Origin: Paenibacillus sp. GSMTC-2017
Lineage (GTDB): Bacteria; Bacillota; Bacilli; Paenibacillales; Paenibacillaceae
Direction: 5' to 3'
DNA length: 64,000 bases
Assembly (NCBI RefSeq): GCF_016019935.1
Contig: NZ_JAECMT010000001.1
Location: 372,022-436,021 of the forward strand
The notes under the pieces are model-generated. The model was not told the origin of the DNA and searched no databases. It saw only the letters and a program-made list of their open reading frames with translations. Below, in pieces: positions 35,071 to 44,234 of the stretch (positions within the stretch are counted from its first letter, which is position 1; each line of letters starts with the position of its first letter). Made by a program: the position numbers and the translations under genes.

Positions 35071-35415
35071 TTAAGATCTAGAAGGAATTTCCTCAATCTT
35101 TGAAGACAAGAATGTGTCTGTTGATGTACGAATGGTGATCGTAACCCTAACTCCGAACTCACGACCATCATGCACGAGCCATAACAGAAACCTCTCTTCT
35201 GCATTTTCATTATTCGTTTCGAATCTTCCTTCATATTTATAATCAATGATGGAAGAATCTCGATAAGCTTTAGCTGTTTCTTCCATTGCCATCCTACCCC
35301 ACTTCGCATAACTAGGAGCAGATGCATGTATATGTACCGGTTCTATCGGTTTAGAATCTGTGTAAGCCATACTTAATAGAAGAAAAACGGCTTTCACGAT
35401 AATATTGCCAAACAA
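35071..35415 (-). CDS. DUF3889 family secreted protein
   Basis: The product (114 residues) starts at a TTG eight bases after AGGAGG. A signal-peptide-like N-terminus is followed by PSYAKWGRMAMEETAKAYRD, IIDYKYEGR, and REFGVRVTITI, the pattern of the DUF3889 family of small exported Bacillus-group proteins. Function unknown. It stands alone between the ABC operon and the VanW gene. Confidence 0.8.
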   Translation of the reverse strand: MFGNIIVKAVFLLLSMAYTDSKPIEPVHIHASAPSYAKWGRMAMEETAKAYRDSSIIDYKYEGRFETNNENAEERFLLWLVHDGREFGVRVTITIRTSTDTFLSSKIEEIPSRS

Positions 35416-35522
35416 CGTAATCCACCTCCTTTAATCAAAGAGATCCAAAGAGATCTTGAACGAAGTTATCTTTCCCAAAATATGGGCGTTTTAACCTTTT
35501 TTAAAACAGTCTATTTATTACG

Positions 35523-36341
35523 TTAGGCTTGACTTAACAATGGCGCGTACATCATAAGTGCTTTGTTTTCTGTTACAAACTCATCCGTTATGAGTTCACC
35601 CGACTCATTCCTAACTTTCCTGTAGATTGTATTGTGCCGAATATATCCACCCCAAGGCTGTGATAGAATCTGATGCTCCTTTTCATATATTTCGTACTTG
35701 TATTTCGTCTGTTCTTCCGAGCGCCATTCACCAATAAGTTCATCATCCGTAAGTCTAAACTTGAGTTGGTAAGCAAAAGCTGATTCATTCCTAATTTGTA
35801 AATCCAAATAATTATAAACACAGGTCGCCCCGCTGCCGAATGGCTGCGTACGCCCGGCATCTGGAAATACATCATAGCTATGGCGATGACGCTCAATAAC
35901 GGTAAGTGAAGTATGCAGCGTCATCCAATAAATCAAATTAGATAAATGACATAACCCTCCGCCAACACCCGATTTGAATCCACCATAAAATAGTACCATT
36001 CCATCTACGTAACCTTTGCCTCTAGTAGGTTTCCCGATAGACTGACAATACGAAAACGTTTCACCTGGCATTAGAATTAATCCATCCAAACGCTCCGCAC
36101 CTAGCTTTAAATTGATCACTTTATTCCTTTGCATCCAATTGTCTACATTTCGAAGATTACGCATAAGCGGCGTTTTATGGACAAAACTAACAAACGGAAG
36201 AACATCCTTCTGTTTTCGCTTTGCAATTATCGAACGATTCGTTATCCATTTCATGTACCGTCTAGTTGTGAAATACCATTTTCCAGCCCATAATCTAAGT
36301 TTTGATCGTTTAATAGGTCGATATCGAATCTGATCAATCAT
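35523..36341 (-). CDS. VanW family protein
   Basis: The protein (272 residues) has the VanW core: LKLGAERLDGLILMPGETFS (about residues 83-102), YCQSIGKPTRGKGY, GGGLCHLSNLIYW with the conserved cysteine, and GSGATCVYNYLDLQIRN. VanW takes its name from glycopeptide-resistance clusters, but its function is not established, and no van genes are nearby. There is no signal peptide; the N-terminus is strongly basic. The ATG at 36341 follows GGAGGTC; a frame starting ten codons earlier would run through that site. Confidence 0.9.
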   Translation of the reverse strand: MIDQIRYRPIKRSKLRLWAGKWYFTTRRYMKWITNRSIIAKRKQKDVLPFVSFVHKTPLMRNLRNVDNWMQRNKVINLKLGAERLDGLILMPGETFSYCQSIGKPTRGKGYVDGMVLFYGGFKSGVGGGLCHLSNLIYWMTLHTSLTVIERHRHSYDVFPDAGRTQPFGSGATCVYNYLDLQIRNESAFAYQLKFRLTDDELIGEWRSEEQTKYKYEIYEKEHQILSQPWGGYIRHNTIYRKVRNESGELITDEFVTENKALMMYAPLLSQA

Positions 36342-36382
36342 TCTAATGACCTCCATGAATAGAACAATCATTCATTTCCTTA

Positions 36383-37261
36383 CTACCATGCTTGATAAAG
36401 CGCTTGCGTTCCTTTTTCCGCTAACCCTGCATCCGCAATTTTTGTATACAATTCTCTTGCAAGTGTTAGTCCGGGAAGTGTAATATTCATTTCCTCCGCT
36501 GCATCAAGTGCGATACCCATATCTTTTATAAAATGTTTGACGTAAAAACCAGGCTCAAAGTTGCCCGCAATAATACGAGGGGCTAAGTTAGTAAGCGACC
36601 AGCTTCCAGCTGCGCCAGTTCCGATACTTTGAAGAACGACATCTAGATCCAATCCTGCATTTTTGGCATACACAAGTGCTTCGCATACACCTATCATATT
36701 GGACGCAATTGCGATTTGATTAGCCATCTTCGTATGTTGACCTGCCCCAGGTCCTCCTTGCAACAAAATCTGTTTACCCATCCGTTCAAAGATTGGCAAC
36801 ACAGCATCAAATGTTTGACGATCTCCACCGACCATAATCGATAAAGCAGCATTACGAGCACCAATATCGCCACCGGAAACGGGGGCATCAAGTGTGTGAA
36901 CTCCTTTTATTAGTGCCTCTTTATAAATTCGGCTTGCTAGAGCAGGACTTGACGTTGTCATATCAATTAATACCGCTCCTTGCTTAGCTGATGGAACTAG
37001 CCCTCCCTCACCAAGGTATAGCTCTTCAACATCTGATGGATAACCAACAATTGTAATAACAACATCACAAATTTCCGCGATCTCTGCTGGACGATCATGC
37101 CAAATCATACCTTGTTCAATAAGCTCACTCGCCTTGGACTTCGTCCGTGAAAAAATATGTAATTCATAACCCGCATCGGCAATATGTTTTGCCATACTAC
37201 TTCCCATAACACCTGTACCAATAAAACCAACCTTAGTTATTTTTGGACTGACACTAACCAT
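36383..37261 (-). CDS. Beta-hydroxyacid dehydrogenase (3-hydroxyisobutyrate dehydrogenase family)
   Basis: The protein (292 residues) has an N-terminal Rossmann motif GFIGTGVMGSSMAKH (about residues 12-26), the family's substrate loop DAPVSGGDIGARNAAL (about 124-139), the catalytic lysine region GAGQHTKMANQIA (K at about 177) and the all-helical C-terminal domain. It should oxidise a 2-methyl-3-hydroxy- or tartronate-type acid with NAD(P). The substrate cannot be chosen from sequence; GarR, MmsB and GlyR/succinic semialdehyde reductase types are all possible. It lies 41 bases upstream of the VanW gene. Confidence 0.9.
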   Translation of the reverse strand: MVSVSPKITKVGFIGTGVMGSSMAKHIADAGYELHIFSRTKSKASELIEQGMIWHDRPAEIAEICDVVITIVGYPSDVEELYLGEGGLVPSAKQGAVLIDMTTSSPALASRIYKEALIKGVHTLDAPVSGGDIGARNAALSIMVGGDRQTFDAVLPIFERMGKQILLQGGPGAGQHTKMANQIAIASNMIGVCEALVYAKNAGLDLDVVLQSIGTGAAGSWSLTNLAPRIIAGNFEPGFYVKHFIKDMGIALDAAEEMNITLPGLTLARELYTKIADAGLAEKGTQALYQAW

Positions 37262-37333
37262 TCGATTTCACACTCCTAATCTATTTTGTTTGTACCTTGT
37301 TGATTTTCTCAATATTCACAATTGCATTATAAC

Positions 37334-37375
37334 AAAAAAACAGCTCCATGGACTTTAATCATCCATGGAACTGTT
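37334..37375 (-). terminator. Terminator of the RND pump operon
   Basis: AACAGTTCCATGGA and TCCATGGAGCTGTT form a 14-bp stem with one mismatch on the minus strand, followed by TTTTTTGTT, 8 bases past the stop codon. Confidence 0.92.
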
Positions 37376-37383
37376 CAACATTT

Positions 37384-40300
37384 TTATTTTGTTTGCGGGC
37401 GTAGATTTTTTTCCAAAAGTTGTTTCTTCAGTTTTTTCCGATTCAAGAATTCATAAACGATCGGAACGATAATTAGTGTTAGAAGCGTTGAACTCGTTAG
37501 TCCGCCGATAACGGTAATCGCCATACCTTTCGAAATTAATCCACCTGATTCAAATCCGAATGCAAGTGGCAACAATGCTCCAACTGTTGCAATTGCTGTC
37601 ATTAAGATCGGACGTAGACGTGTAACACCTGCTTCTAACAATGCGTCTCGTACTGTCAAACCGTCTTGTTCTTTATGAATAACTCGGTCGATTAAGACGA
37701 TCGCATTCGTAACAACGATTCCGATCAACATTAGTGCTCCAATAAGTGCTGTTGCACTAATCGTTTCACCAGCGATTAACAAGCCAATTAGTGCTCCGAT
37801 TACCGTAAACGGTAAGGAGAACAAGATTGTTAGTGGAGTAAGTGCTCCGCCGAACGTTAATACAAGTACTAGGTAAACGATAGCTACTGCTGCAAGCATT
37901 GCCATACCTAGCTGTGTGAACGTTTCAGTCATCTGCTCCGTTACGCCGCCCATTTCAATATCTACATTTCCAGGAAGCTTTATTTCATCTGCTGTTTTTT
38001 GAAGCTCTTTCGATACAGCTGCTACATTAGCTGAGTTGGCTTCAGCTGATACTTCTGCATAAATGCGATCATCTTGACGTGTAATCGTGTTAGGTGATTC
38101 ACCTTCCTCGATTTTCACAACATCTTTTAGCTTCACGGCCATACCTAGAGGTGACATAATATCTACGTTTTCTAGGTCAGCTTTTGTTTTGTACGTTTTT
38201 TGTTCTACTTTCAAGTAAACGTTAAACTGTTCGCCATCTTTTTCAATTGTCGTTAATACTGGACGATCACGTACCGGACTTAGTGCCATAGCAACCTGAC
38301 CCGCCGTCAGACCATATTGACTAAGCTTATCGCGATCAGCAACTAGTCTATATTGTTCATATGTTTTCGATAAACTGGAATCAATATTTTTGAAATCTGG
38401 ATTTTCCTTTAATTTAGCTGTTAGTTGCTCGACAACAGGTTGAATTGTCTTCATATCAGGACCATAAACAAATAATGAAAGCCCTGATCCACCCATTGCA
38501 CCACCGCTAAAGTCTTGTTTCTTCCATTCCCCTGTTCCGCCTAGCTCTTGCAGCAAAGGAACGATCTTTTCTTGTTCATCTGCAAAACCTTTAAATTTCT
38601 TATCATAACTTAAGTTGAACAACGCTTGTTTAGATGCAGCTGGATTCATCGGATTTTTACCGCCAACAGCATACTGAACAATTGTTACGCCTTCACGCTC
38701 AAGAAGAATCTTTTCCGCTTTAAGAGATATTTCTTCGACTTGCTCACGAGTTTCCCCTGGAGCTGGATTATAAGTGATGATCAAAGCTTTCTGTTCATCA
38801 GCAGGCAACATACTGAATCCAATTAACGGTGTAAGCAACAAACTTCCGATTAGAAGTAAAACTGCTCCTCCGAATGTAATGAACTTATGATTTAGTGACC
38901 ATTCAAGTACACCTTTGTACCAAAGTGCAAGGCGACCTGGTTTATCTTCGTGCTTTTGATTTGGCTTAAGCCCATTACGGAACATCATATGGGCCATCAT
39001 CGGTACAACCGTAATCGCCACAATGAGTGATGCCGCTAGAGCAAACACGACAGTTAAAGCAAATGGTAGGAATATTTCACCAACCATACCTGAAACGAAA
39101 CCTAGTGGTAAAAATACTGCTACAGTTACGACAGTTGAGGCCATAATTGGTACAAACATTTCACGAGTTGCATCCAAGATCAGTTCTTTACCTGATAGCT
39201 TCTCGGTAGACAACGACATACGTCGATATACGTTCTCGATAACGACAATTGAGTCATCAATTACGCGTCCAATAGCTACCGTAATCGCACCAAGCGTCAT
39301 AATATTAAGTGTAATATCCATCTGCTTCAATGCAAGCATTGCGATCAAGATAGACAACGGAATCGATACTACTGAAATAATCGTAGAACGAATGTTACGA
39401 AGGAACAACATAATGATAAGTACCGCACAAAGTGCTCCAATTATAGCTTTGCTAATCATCGTATGAACGGATGCTTCGATCGGCTCACCTTGGTCGAAAG
39501 CAACTTTAATGCTCAATCCTTCATTTTTTGCTTCAAGATCAGTAATTTCTTCTTTTACGAGGTTTACGACATCTACAGTATTCGCATCAGCTGACTTCAC
39601 GATGTTGATTCCGATAGAATCTTTTCCATTTGTACGTGAAATGGACTCAGCTTTACCCTCTACAGTAAGATCGGAAACATCGCTTAGTTTAACACCAGGG
39701 ATTAGAACCAAATTGTTCAAATCATCTACTGTTGTAATATTGCCGTCAACCAAAATCGACTTTTCAGTATTTCCAAACTCAAAGATACCAAGAGGTACAG
39801 ATAGAGCAGAGGCTTGAATAATTCCTTTAACTGCTTCTTCCGTTAATCCTTTAGCAGCTAGTGCAGCTGGATCAAAGGTTAACTCAGCTTCCATCACATT
39901 TTGCCCGGATATTTGAACGTCTGCAATGCCTTCCAAACCTTGAATTGTCGGAAGAACGTTGTCCGTTACTTGTTTCGTTAACTGTTCAAGATTCAGGTTA
40001 TCGTTCGATAAACTGATCGAAAGAACAGGGAAAGCATTCATACTTATACGGGATACGTCAGGGTCTTGAACACCTTGCGGGAATGGCAAGTCAGCAAGTA
40101 TCGACTTTACTTCTTCGGCTGCCTTTTCCATATCCGTTTCATACGTATACTCAATAATAACGGATGAAGCATTTTCAAATGAGGTTGAAGAAACTTTGTT
40201 CACTCCAGCTAAATTACGAGTCCTTTGTTCAATAGGCTTCGTAATCTTATCCATTACTTCCTCAGGAGCTGCACCCGGATAAATAGTTGTTACATTTACG

Positions 40301-40434
40301 ATTGGAATCGTAATATCCGGGATTGTTTCCATCTTCATGTTCATTCCAGCATTCAAACCAGCGAATAACACGATGATGGTAATGATCCATAAGGCAAACT
40401 TGTTATTCAATGAAAACGATATAAACTTTTTCAA
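37384..40434 (-). CDS. RND family efflux transporter (SwrC/AcrB-like)
   Basis: The protein (1016 residues, TTG start after GGAGAG) has the RND layout: helix 1, a large extracytoplasmic porter loop with the family's opening ETIPDITIPIVNVTTIYPGA, helices 2-6 with the proton-relay aspartates in GRVIDDSIVVIENVYRR (about residue 395), a second loop, and helices 8-12 ending in a basic tail. In Bacillota such pumps (SwrC/YerP) act without an outer-membrane channel and export amphipathic compounds such as surfactin. No adaptor protein gene is present. It follows the two-component genes by 24 bases. Confidence 0.93.
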   Translation of the reverse strand: MKKFISFSLNNKFALWIITIIVLFAGLNAGMNMKMETIPDITIPIVNVTTIYPGAAPEEVMDKITKPIEQRTRNLAGVNKVSSTSFENASSVIIEYTYETDMEKAAEEVKSILADLPFPQGVQDPDVSRISMNAFPVLSISLSNDNLNLEQLTKQVTDNVLPTIQGLEGIADVQISGQNVMEAELTFDPAALAAKGLTEEAVKGIIQASALSVPLGIFEFGNTEKSILVDGNITTVDDLNNLVLIPGVKLSDVSDLTVEGKAESISRTNGKDSIGINIVKSADANTVDVVNLVKEEITDLEAKNEGLSIKVAFDQGEPIEASVHTMISKAIIGALCAVLIIMLFLRNIRSTIISVVSIPLSILIAMLALKQMDITLNIMTLGAITVAIGRVIDDSIVVIENVYRRMSLSTEKLSGKELILDATREMFVPIMASTVVTVAVFLPLGFVSGMVGEIFLPFALTVVFALAASLIVAITVVPMMAHMMFRNGLKPNQKHEDKPGRLALWYKGVLEWSLNHKFITFGGAVLLLIGSLLLTPLIGFSMLPADEQKALIITYNPAPGETREQVEEISLKAEKILLEREGVTIVQYAVGGKNPMNPAASKQALFNLSYDKKFKGFADEQEKIVPLLQELGGTGEWKKQDFSGGAMGGSGLSLFVYGPDMKTIQPVVEQLTAKLKENPDFKNIDSSLSKTYEQYRLVADRDKLSQYGLTAGQVAMALSPVRDRPVLTTIEKDGEQFNVYLKVEQKTYKTKADLENVDIMSPLGMAVKLKDVVKIEEGESPNTITRQDDRIYAEVSAEANSANVAAVSKELQKTADEIKLPGNVDIEMGGVTEQMTETFTQLGMAMLAAVAIVYLVLVLTFGGALTPLTILFSLPFTVIGALIGLLIAGETISATALIGALMLIGIVVTNAIVLIDRVIHKEQDGLTVRDALLEAGVTRLRPILMTAIATVGALLPLAFGFESGGLISKGMAITVIGGLTSSTLLTLIIVPIVYEFLNRKKLKKQLLEKNLRPQTK

Positions 40435-40458
40435 GATCTCTCCACTCCTCTATCTCTC

Positions 40459-41148
40459 TTATACTTTAAACCGATAACCAACGCCCCAGATCGTTTCTAT
40501 ATACTGAGGTTTGGACGGGTCATGCTCAATTTTTTCACGCAGTCTCCGAATGTGAACCGTTACCGTAGCTGCGTCTCCATTTGATTCTAAACCCCATATT
40601 CGCTCAAACAACTCTTCTTTCTCAAAAACACGGTTTGGATGTGATGCTAACAATAGAAGCAACTCGTATTCTTTAGAAGTCAACATAGCCTCTTCATCAT
40701 GAATCGTCACTCTTCTTGCTTGCTTGTCAATTAACAAACCACGTATTTGAACGAGTTGTCCCAAGTTAGGCTTGTCTGCCGTCAATCTTTCATATCTAGC
40801 CAAGTGTGCTTTTACTCTTGCAACTAATTCACTTGGACTAAACGGTTTCGTAATATAGTCGTCAGCACCTAAACCAAGACCTCTAATTTTATCGATTTCT
40901 TCTTTTTTGGAAGTTACCATCAGAACCGGCATATTAAATTTGTTTCTGATCTGTCTACAAATCTCATATCCGTCCACTTTTGGTAACATCACATCGAGTA
41001 TAATGAGATCAAAATTTCCCTCAAGTGCCTTTTGAAGCCCTGTATCTCCTCGTCCTTCAATATGAACAATAAATCCGTGGCTTTCCAAATAATCTCGTTG
41101 CAGCTCGGCGATTGCTCTCTCGTCTTCAATGATTAGTATGTTCTTCAT
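40459..41148 (-). CDS. OmpR/PhoB-type response regulator
   Basis: The product (229 residues) has a receiver domain with acidic pair E8/D9, phosphoacceptor D52 (LIILDVMLP), T79/S80 region and K101 (ITKPF), and a winged-helix DNA-binding domain with TSKEYELLLLLASHPNRVFE and DAATVTVHIRRLREKIE. It overlaps the histidine kinase gene by 23 bases and lies directly upstream of the RND pump, which it probably controls. Confidence 0.95.
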   Translation of the reverse strand: MKNILIIEDERAIAELQRDYLESHGFIVHIEGRGDTGLQKALEGNFDLIILDVMLPKVDGYEICRQIRNKFNMPVLMVTSKKEEIDKIRGLGLGADDYITKPFSPSELVARVKAHLARYERLTADKPNLGQLVQIRGLLIDKQARRVTIHDEEAMLTSKEYELLLLLASHPNRVFEKEELFERIWGLESNGDAATVTVHIRRLREKIEHDPSKPQYIETIWGVGYRFKV

Positions 41149-42622
41149 GTTCGTTCACCGTCCTGACTGCCGTCGTTATTGGAAGCTCCAGACAAATGCG
41201 CGCACCGCCTTCTTCCTTGTTCTCAGCCCATACAAAACCGCCATGACCTTCAATAATTTGTTTTACAATAGCTAGACCTAGCCCGCTCCCCCCCATTTCA
41301 GAGTTGCGAGATTGCTCAGCGCGATAGAATCCATCGAAAATATAAGGTAGATCGTTTTCGTCTATACCTGGACCAGTATCATCAATGATAATACGAGCAT
41401 TACCATTGTGTTCTGTCATCACAATTGAAATGATTGGATTTACTAATTCATCTTGATGAACCATGTACTTCAAACTATTATGCAAAATATTAGCAAGCAC
41501 TCGGTTTAACTTATCTAGATCAGCAGCTATTAATAAAGGAGCATCTAGTTTAGGAGTAAACCGTAATTCCACGCCTTCTTTATCCATTTCAAACCGTTGT
41601 TCATCAATAAATTGCTCCATATACCGATTAAGATCTACCACTTTAAAGTCATAAGCTACCTTTTGCAAATCTAATTTCGTATAGAGAAACAATTCATCAA
41701 TCAACTGATCCATATCTGTTGCCTTTCGATAAATCGTCTGCATATAACGAACTCGCTTCTCTTCCGTATTAGCAATTCCATCAACAATTCCTTCTACATA
41801 CCCTTTTATTGCTGAAATAGGAGTTTTCAAATCATGTGTAATATGTGATAAAAGCAACTTGCGATTTTCCTCATATTGCAAACTTTGATCGATGGAAAGC
41901 TTTAATCGAATTCTCATTTCTTCAAATGCAGAACTTAACTGCGAAATTTCTGTAAGACGTGTCGTTTTACATAGTTTACCCATATCAAGCTCATCAGATA
42001 GGTCTCCTTCTTTTATACGTAGTGCAGCTGTACGTAGAGATTGAATCGGACGAATGATGCTTCGTGATACATAGTAAGTTAGTAGCAAACTTGTTAAAAG
42101 CACGAGCAACAGCCCTAAAGCCATGGAAAGTGGATGCCAAAAAATCGGAACCTGTTCTGTTCGATGTAGTAAGACAACACTTCCTTTACTTCCGTCTGAA
42201 TAAACAACTTCAAGTGGATGCGCCGTAAACCGATACAGTTTAAATGAATACTCATCCTCTAGATTATCCACTAGCTGTTGCCAATTCTCATTAGGTGACA
42301 ATTCCGTTAAATAAGGTGAAACTTCGGTTACAATACCATCCTTAGTAATAATAAGGCCAGCCCATTGATCACTCAATTTTTGTTGCACGCTGTGTACGAA
42401 AACTGGATCCTCGAGCTTTTCCGTATCGTCGGAAATGACGTAAGACAACTCACCGTAAATTAGTGCTTGATTGAAGTTTTCATTTCGTTGAGCCTCGGTA
42501 AACTCCCTCATATCCAGCTTTCCACCAGCAAAAAAGATCAACAACATTAAAAGGATCATGAGAATGACCGGAACAAAAGCCATTGCCAAATAAGACATAT
42601 AAAGCTTTACTCTTATTGACAT
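41126..42622 (-). CDS. Membrane sensor histidine kinase
   Basis: The product (498 residues from the ATG at 42622) has two membrane helices (about 10-35 and 163-187) flanking a 125-residue extracytoplasmic sensor domain. A HAMP linker, a HisKA domain with the phospho-accepting histidine in SHITHDLKTPISAIKGY, and a HATPase domain with N-box ILHNSLKYM, DTGPGID and GGSGLGLAIVKQIIEGHGG follow. The ATG is preferred because GGAG lies 9 bases before it; an ATG six codons upstream lacks a clear site. Kinase first, regulator second, pump third is the less common order. Confidence 0.93.
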   Translation of the reverse strand: MSIRVKLYMSYLAMAFVPVILMILLMLLIFFAGGKLDMREFTEAQRNENFNQALIYGELSYVISDDTEKLEDPVFVHSVQQKLSDQWAGLIITKDGIVTEVSPYLTELSPNENWQQLVDNLEDEYSFKLYRFTAHPLEVVYSDGSKGSVVLLHRTEQVPIFWHPLSMALGLLLVLLTSLLLTYYVSRSIIRPIQSLRTAALRIKEGDLSDELDMGKLCKTTRLTEISQLSSAFEEMRIRLKLSIDQSLQYEENRKLLLSHITHDLKTPISAIKGYVEGIVDGIANTEEKRVRYMQTIYRKATDMDQLIDELFLYTKLDLQKVAYDFKVVDLNRYMEQFIDEQRFEMDKEGVELRFTPKLDAPLLIAADLDKLNRVLANILHNSLKYMVHQDELVNPIISIVMTEHNGNARIIIDDTGPGIDENDLPYIFDGFYRAEQSRNSEMGGSGLGLAIVKQIIEGHGGFVWAENKEEGGARICLELPITTAVRTVNEHEEHTNH

Positions 42623-42758
42623 TGCCCCACGCTCCATCATGTTGTTTCTTATCTCGATCTAAGGTTAATCATAACGACTAATTCTAAACGAAAAAGAAAT
42701 GAATTCTTACGAAATTATTACATTTTCAATGAGTCCTGAAAATGTAGTACCACAATCA

Positions 42759-43298
42759 CTACTCCAATTTGCCAAATTTCCCAATTGGCCAAATACGGAA
42801 TATCGCTTTACCTTCAACACTATCAATTGCTACAGGGCCAAATACACGGCTGTCCAAACTATTTTCACGATTATCACCTAATACAAATACATGATCAGCT
42901 GGAACCGTGTAAGGCACTTCTACAGTCCCGGAATATGTTTCACCTTTACTATACGTTTCATGCAACTCTGCACCATCTATAAAAACGTTCCCTTCACGAA
43001 TGTCAATAACTTGTCCAGGCAGTGCAATCACTCTTTTCACTATTCTACCTTCATGCTCAGGACCATTAATAATGACGATATCACCTTGCGCAGGATCATT
43101 AAATCGATAGGTTACTTTATCTTCAATTAATCGTTGTCCGGCTACTAACGTGTTTTGCATCGATACATTATAAACCTCTGTTTGTGCATATGCATAATTT
43201 TGAAATAATAATGCCACTACAACAGCAACTCCTAAAGATACGACCCACTCTCTTACTTCTTTTACCCAGTTACTTTTCTTTTTCGTTGACTCTTCCAT
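42759..43298 (-). CDS. sipS: Type I signal peptidase
   Basis: The protein (179 residues) has one N-terminal helix (about residues 17-37), the catalytic serine S46 in NVSMQNTL and the general base K88 in GRIVKRVIALPG, then box E GDNRENSLDSR. It cleaves signal peptides at the outer face of the membrane. The ATG at 43298 has AGAGGTGAG upstream; the open frame extends 31 codons further but without a ribosome binding site. The symbol denotes the Bacillus SipS/T/U/V group rather than a specific orthologue. Confidence 0.93.
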   Translation of the reverse strand: MEESTKKKSNWVKEVREWVVSLGVAVVVALLFQNYAYAQTEVYNVSMQNTLVAGQRLIEDKVTYRFNDPAQGDIVIINGPEHEGRIVKRVIALPGQVIDIREGNVFIDGAELHETYSKGETYSGTVEVPYTVPADHVFVLGDNRENSLDSRVFGPVAIDSVEGKAIFRIWPIGKFGKLE

Positions 43299-43478
43299 AA
43301 CGCTCACCTCTTCTACATTAATTAGGAAACGGATAAGTGATGGCTTTAAATGCCTATACGATATACGATACCATTTGGAGATCGTTTCCAAAAGATCTGT
43401 TCACAAAAAATGTAATAGTTATTTGTGTTATCTCGGTAACTATTTAGATATGATAGGAGAAAAAAAGGAGAATGTTTT

Positions 43479-44075
43479 ATGGCTCAATTTAGCAAAAAAA
43501 ATAGACCGCAAATTGTGTTTGATATTGGAGGTGTGCTTGCGACTAATCTTTCACCTATCTTTTGGGATAGAGTGTCTGAACACGCTAAGCTGTCAAAGGA
43601 TACGTTGTATCAAAACTATAAGGAGAATATAAGCAAGAAACTGTGGAGAGGACATCTTTCTGAAGCAGAATTTTGGGGTTGGCTGTTATTGCAGTCATCT
43701 GAAATTACGTTAGAAAAGGGACAAGCATTCCTTGCCGAAGCATTGACCCCCCTTCCCGCTATTGATAAGATTCCAAACTGGAGCAAATCTGCAGATATTC
43801 ATATTTTGAGCAATCACGTTTCTTCATGGGTAGACCCTATACTGGAACCAATTAGACCTTACCTCAGCAACATCATTATTTCTAATAAAGTAGGTCTTAG
43901 CAAACCCCATAAAGATGTTTTCGACTATGTTGCTAGACTTTTACCGAAACAAAGCGTTGTTATTTTCGTTGATGATGGAATAAAAAATGTGCAACAAGCT
44001 GAATTATTGGGCTGGCACGGTATACTTGCTGATCACGATGGTGCTTGGATAAAGGAAATTGATAAGTTTATTTGA
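43479..44075 (+). CDS. HAD-superfamily hydrolase
   Basis: The product (198 residues) has motif I VFDIGGVLA (nucleophile D15; the usual second aspartate is glycine, as in YihX-like members), a helical cap, motif II ILSNH (about residue 109), motif III KVGLSKPHKDVFDYV (about 134) and motif IV FVDDGIKNV (about 164). It is probably a phosphatase or dehalogenase-like hydrolase of a small molecule. It is one of the few plus-strand genes and is divergent from the signal peptidase gene. GGAG precedes the ATG. Confidence 0.88.
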   Translation: MAQFSKKNRPQIVFDIGGVLATNLSPIFWDRVSEHAKLSKDTLYQNYKENISKKLWRGHLSEAEFWGWLLLQSSEITLEKGQAFLAEALTPLPAIDKIPNWSKSADIHILSNHVSSWVDPILEPIRPYLSNIIISNKVGLSKPHKDVFDYVARLLPKQSVVIFVDDGIKNVQQAELLGWHGILADHDGAWIKEIDKFI

Positions 44076-44234
44076 TATTTCAATTTAATAATTATTGGAA
44101 GTGATTCTATTGTTAAGTTACTTCAATTGCTACAGTTTAATTTTCTAATAATCTTACTTCTCAATTAAAATATATAAAATTATGGGATAGATACATGCTA
44201 TAATTTTCATATAATTGTATAAAGGGAGAGTTCG

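Noticed and set aside
39023-39817. Two plus-strand frames of 147 and 102 codons
   Set aside because: Both are antisense to the RND transporter, which is complete and motif-bearing.
43479-44075. Inactive HAD protein because motif I is DxG rather than DxD
   Set aside because: Functional members such as the YihX-like group carry the same substitution, so inactivity is not supported.
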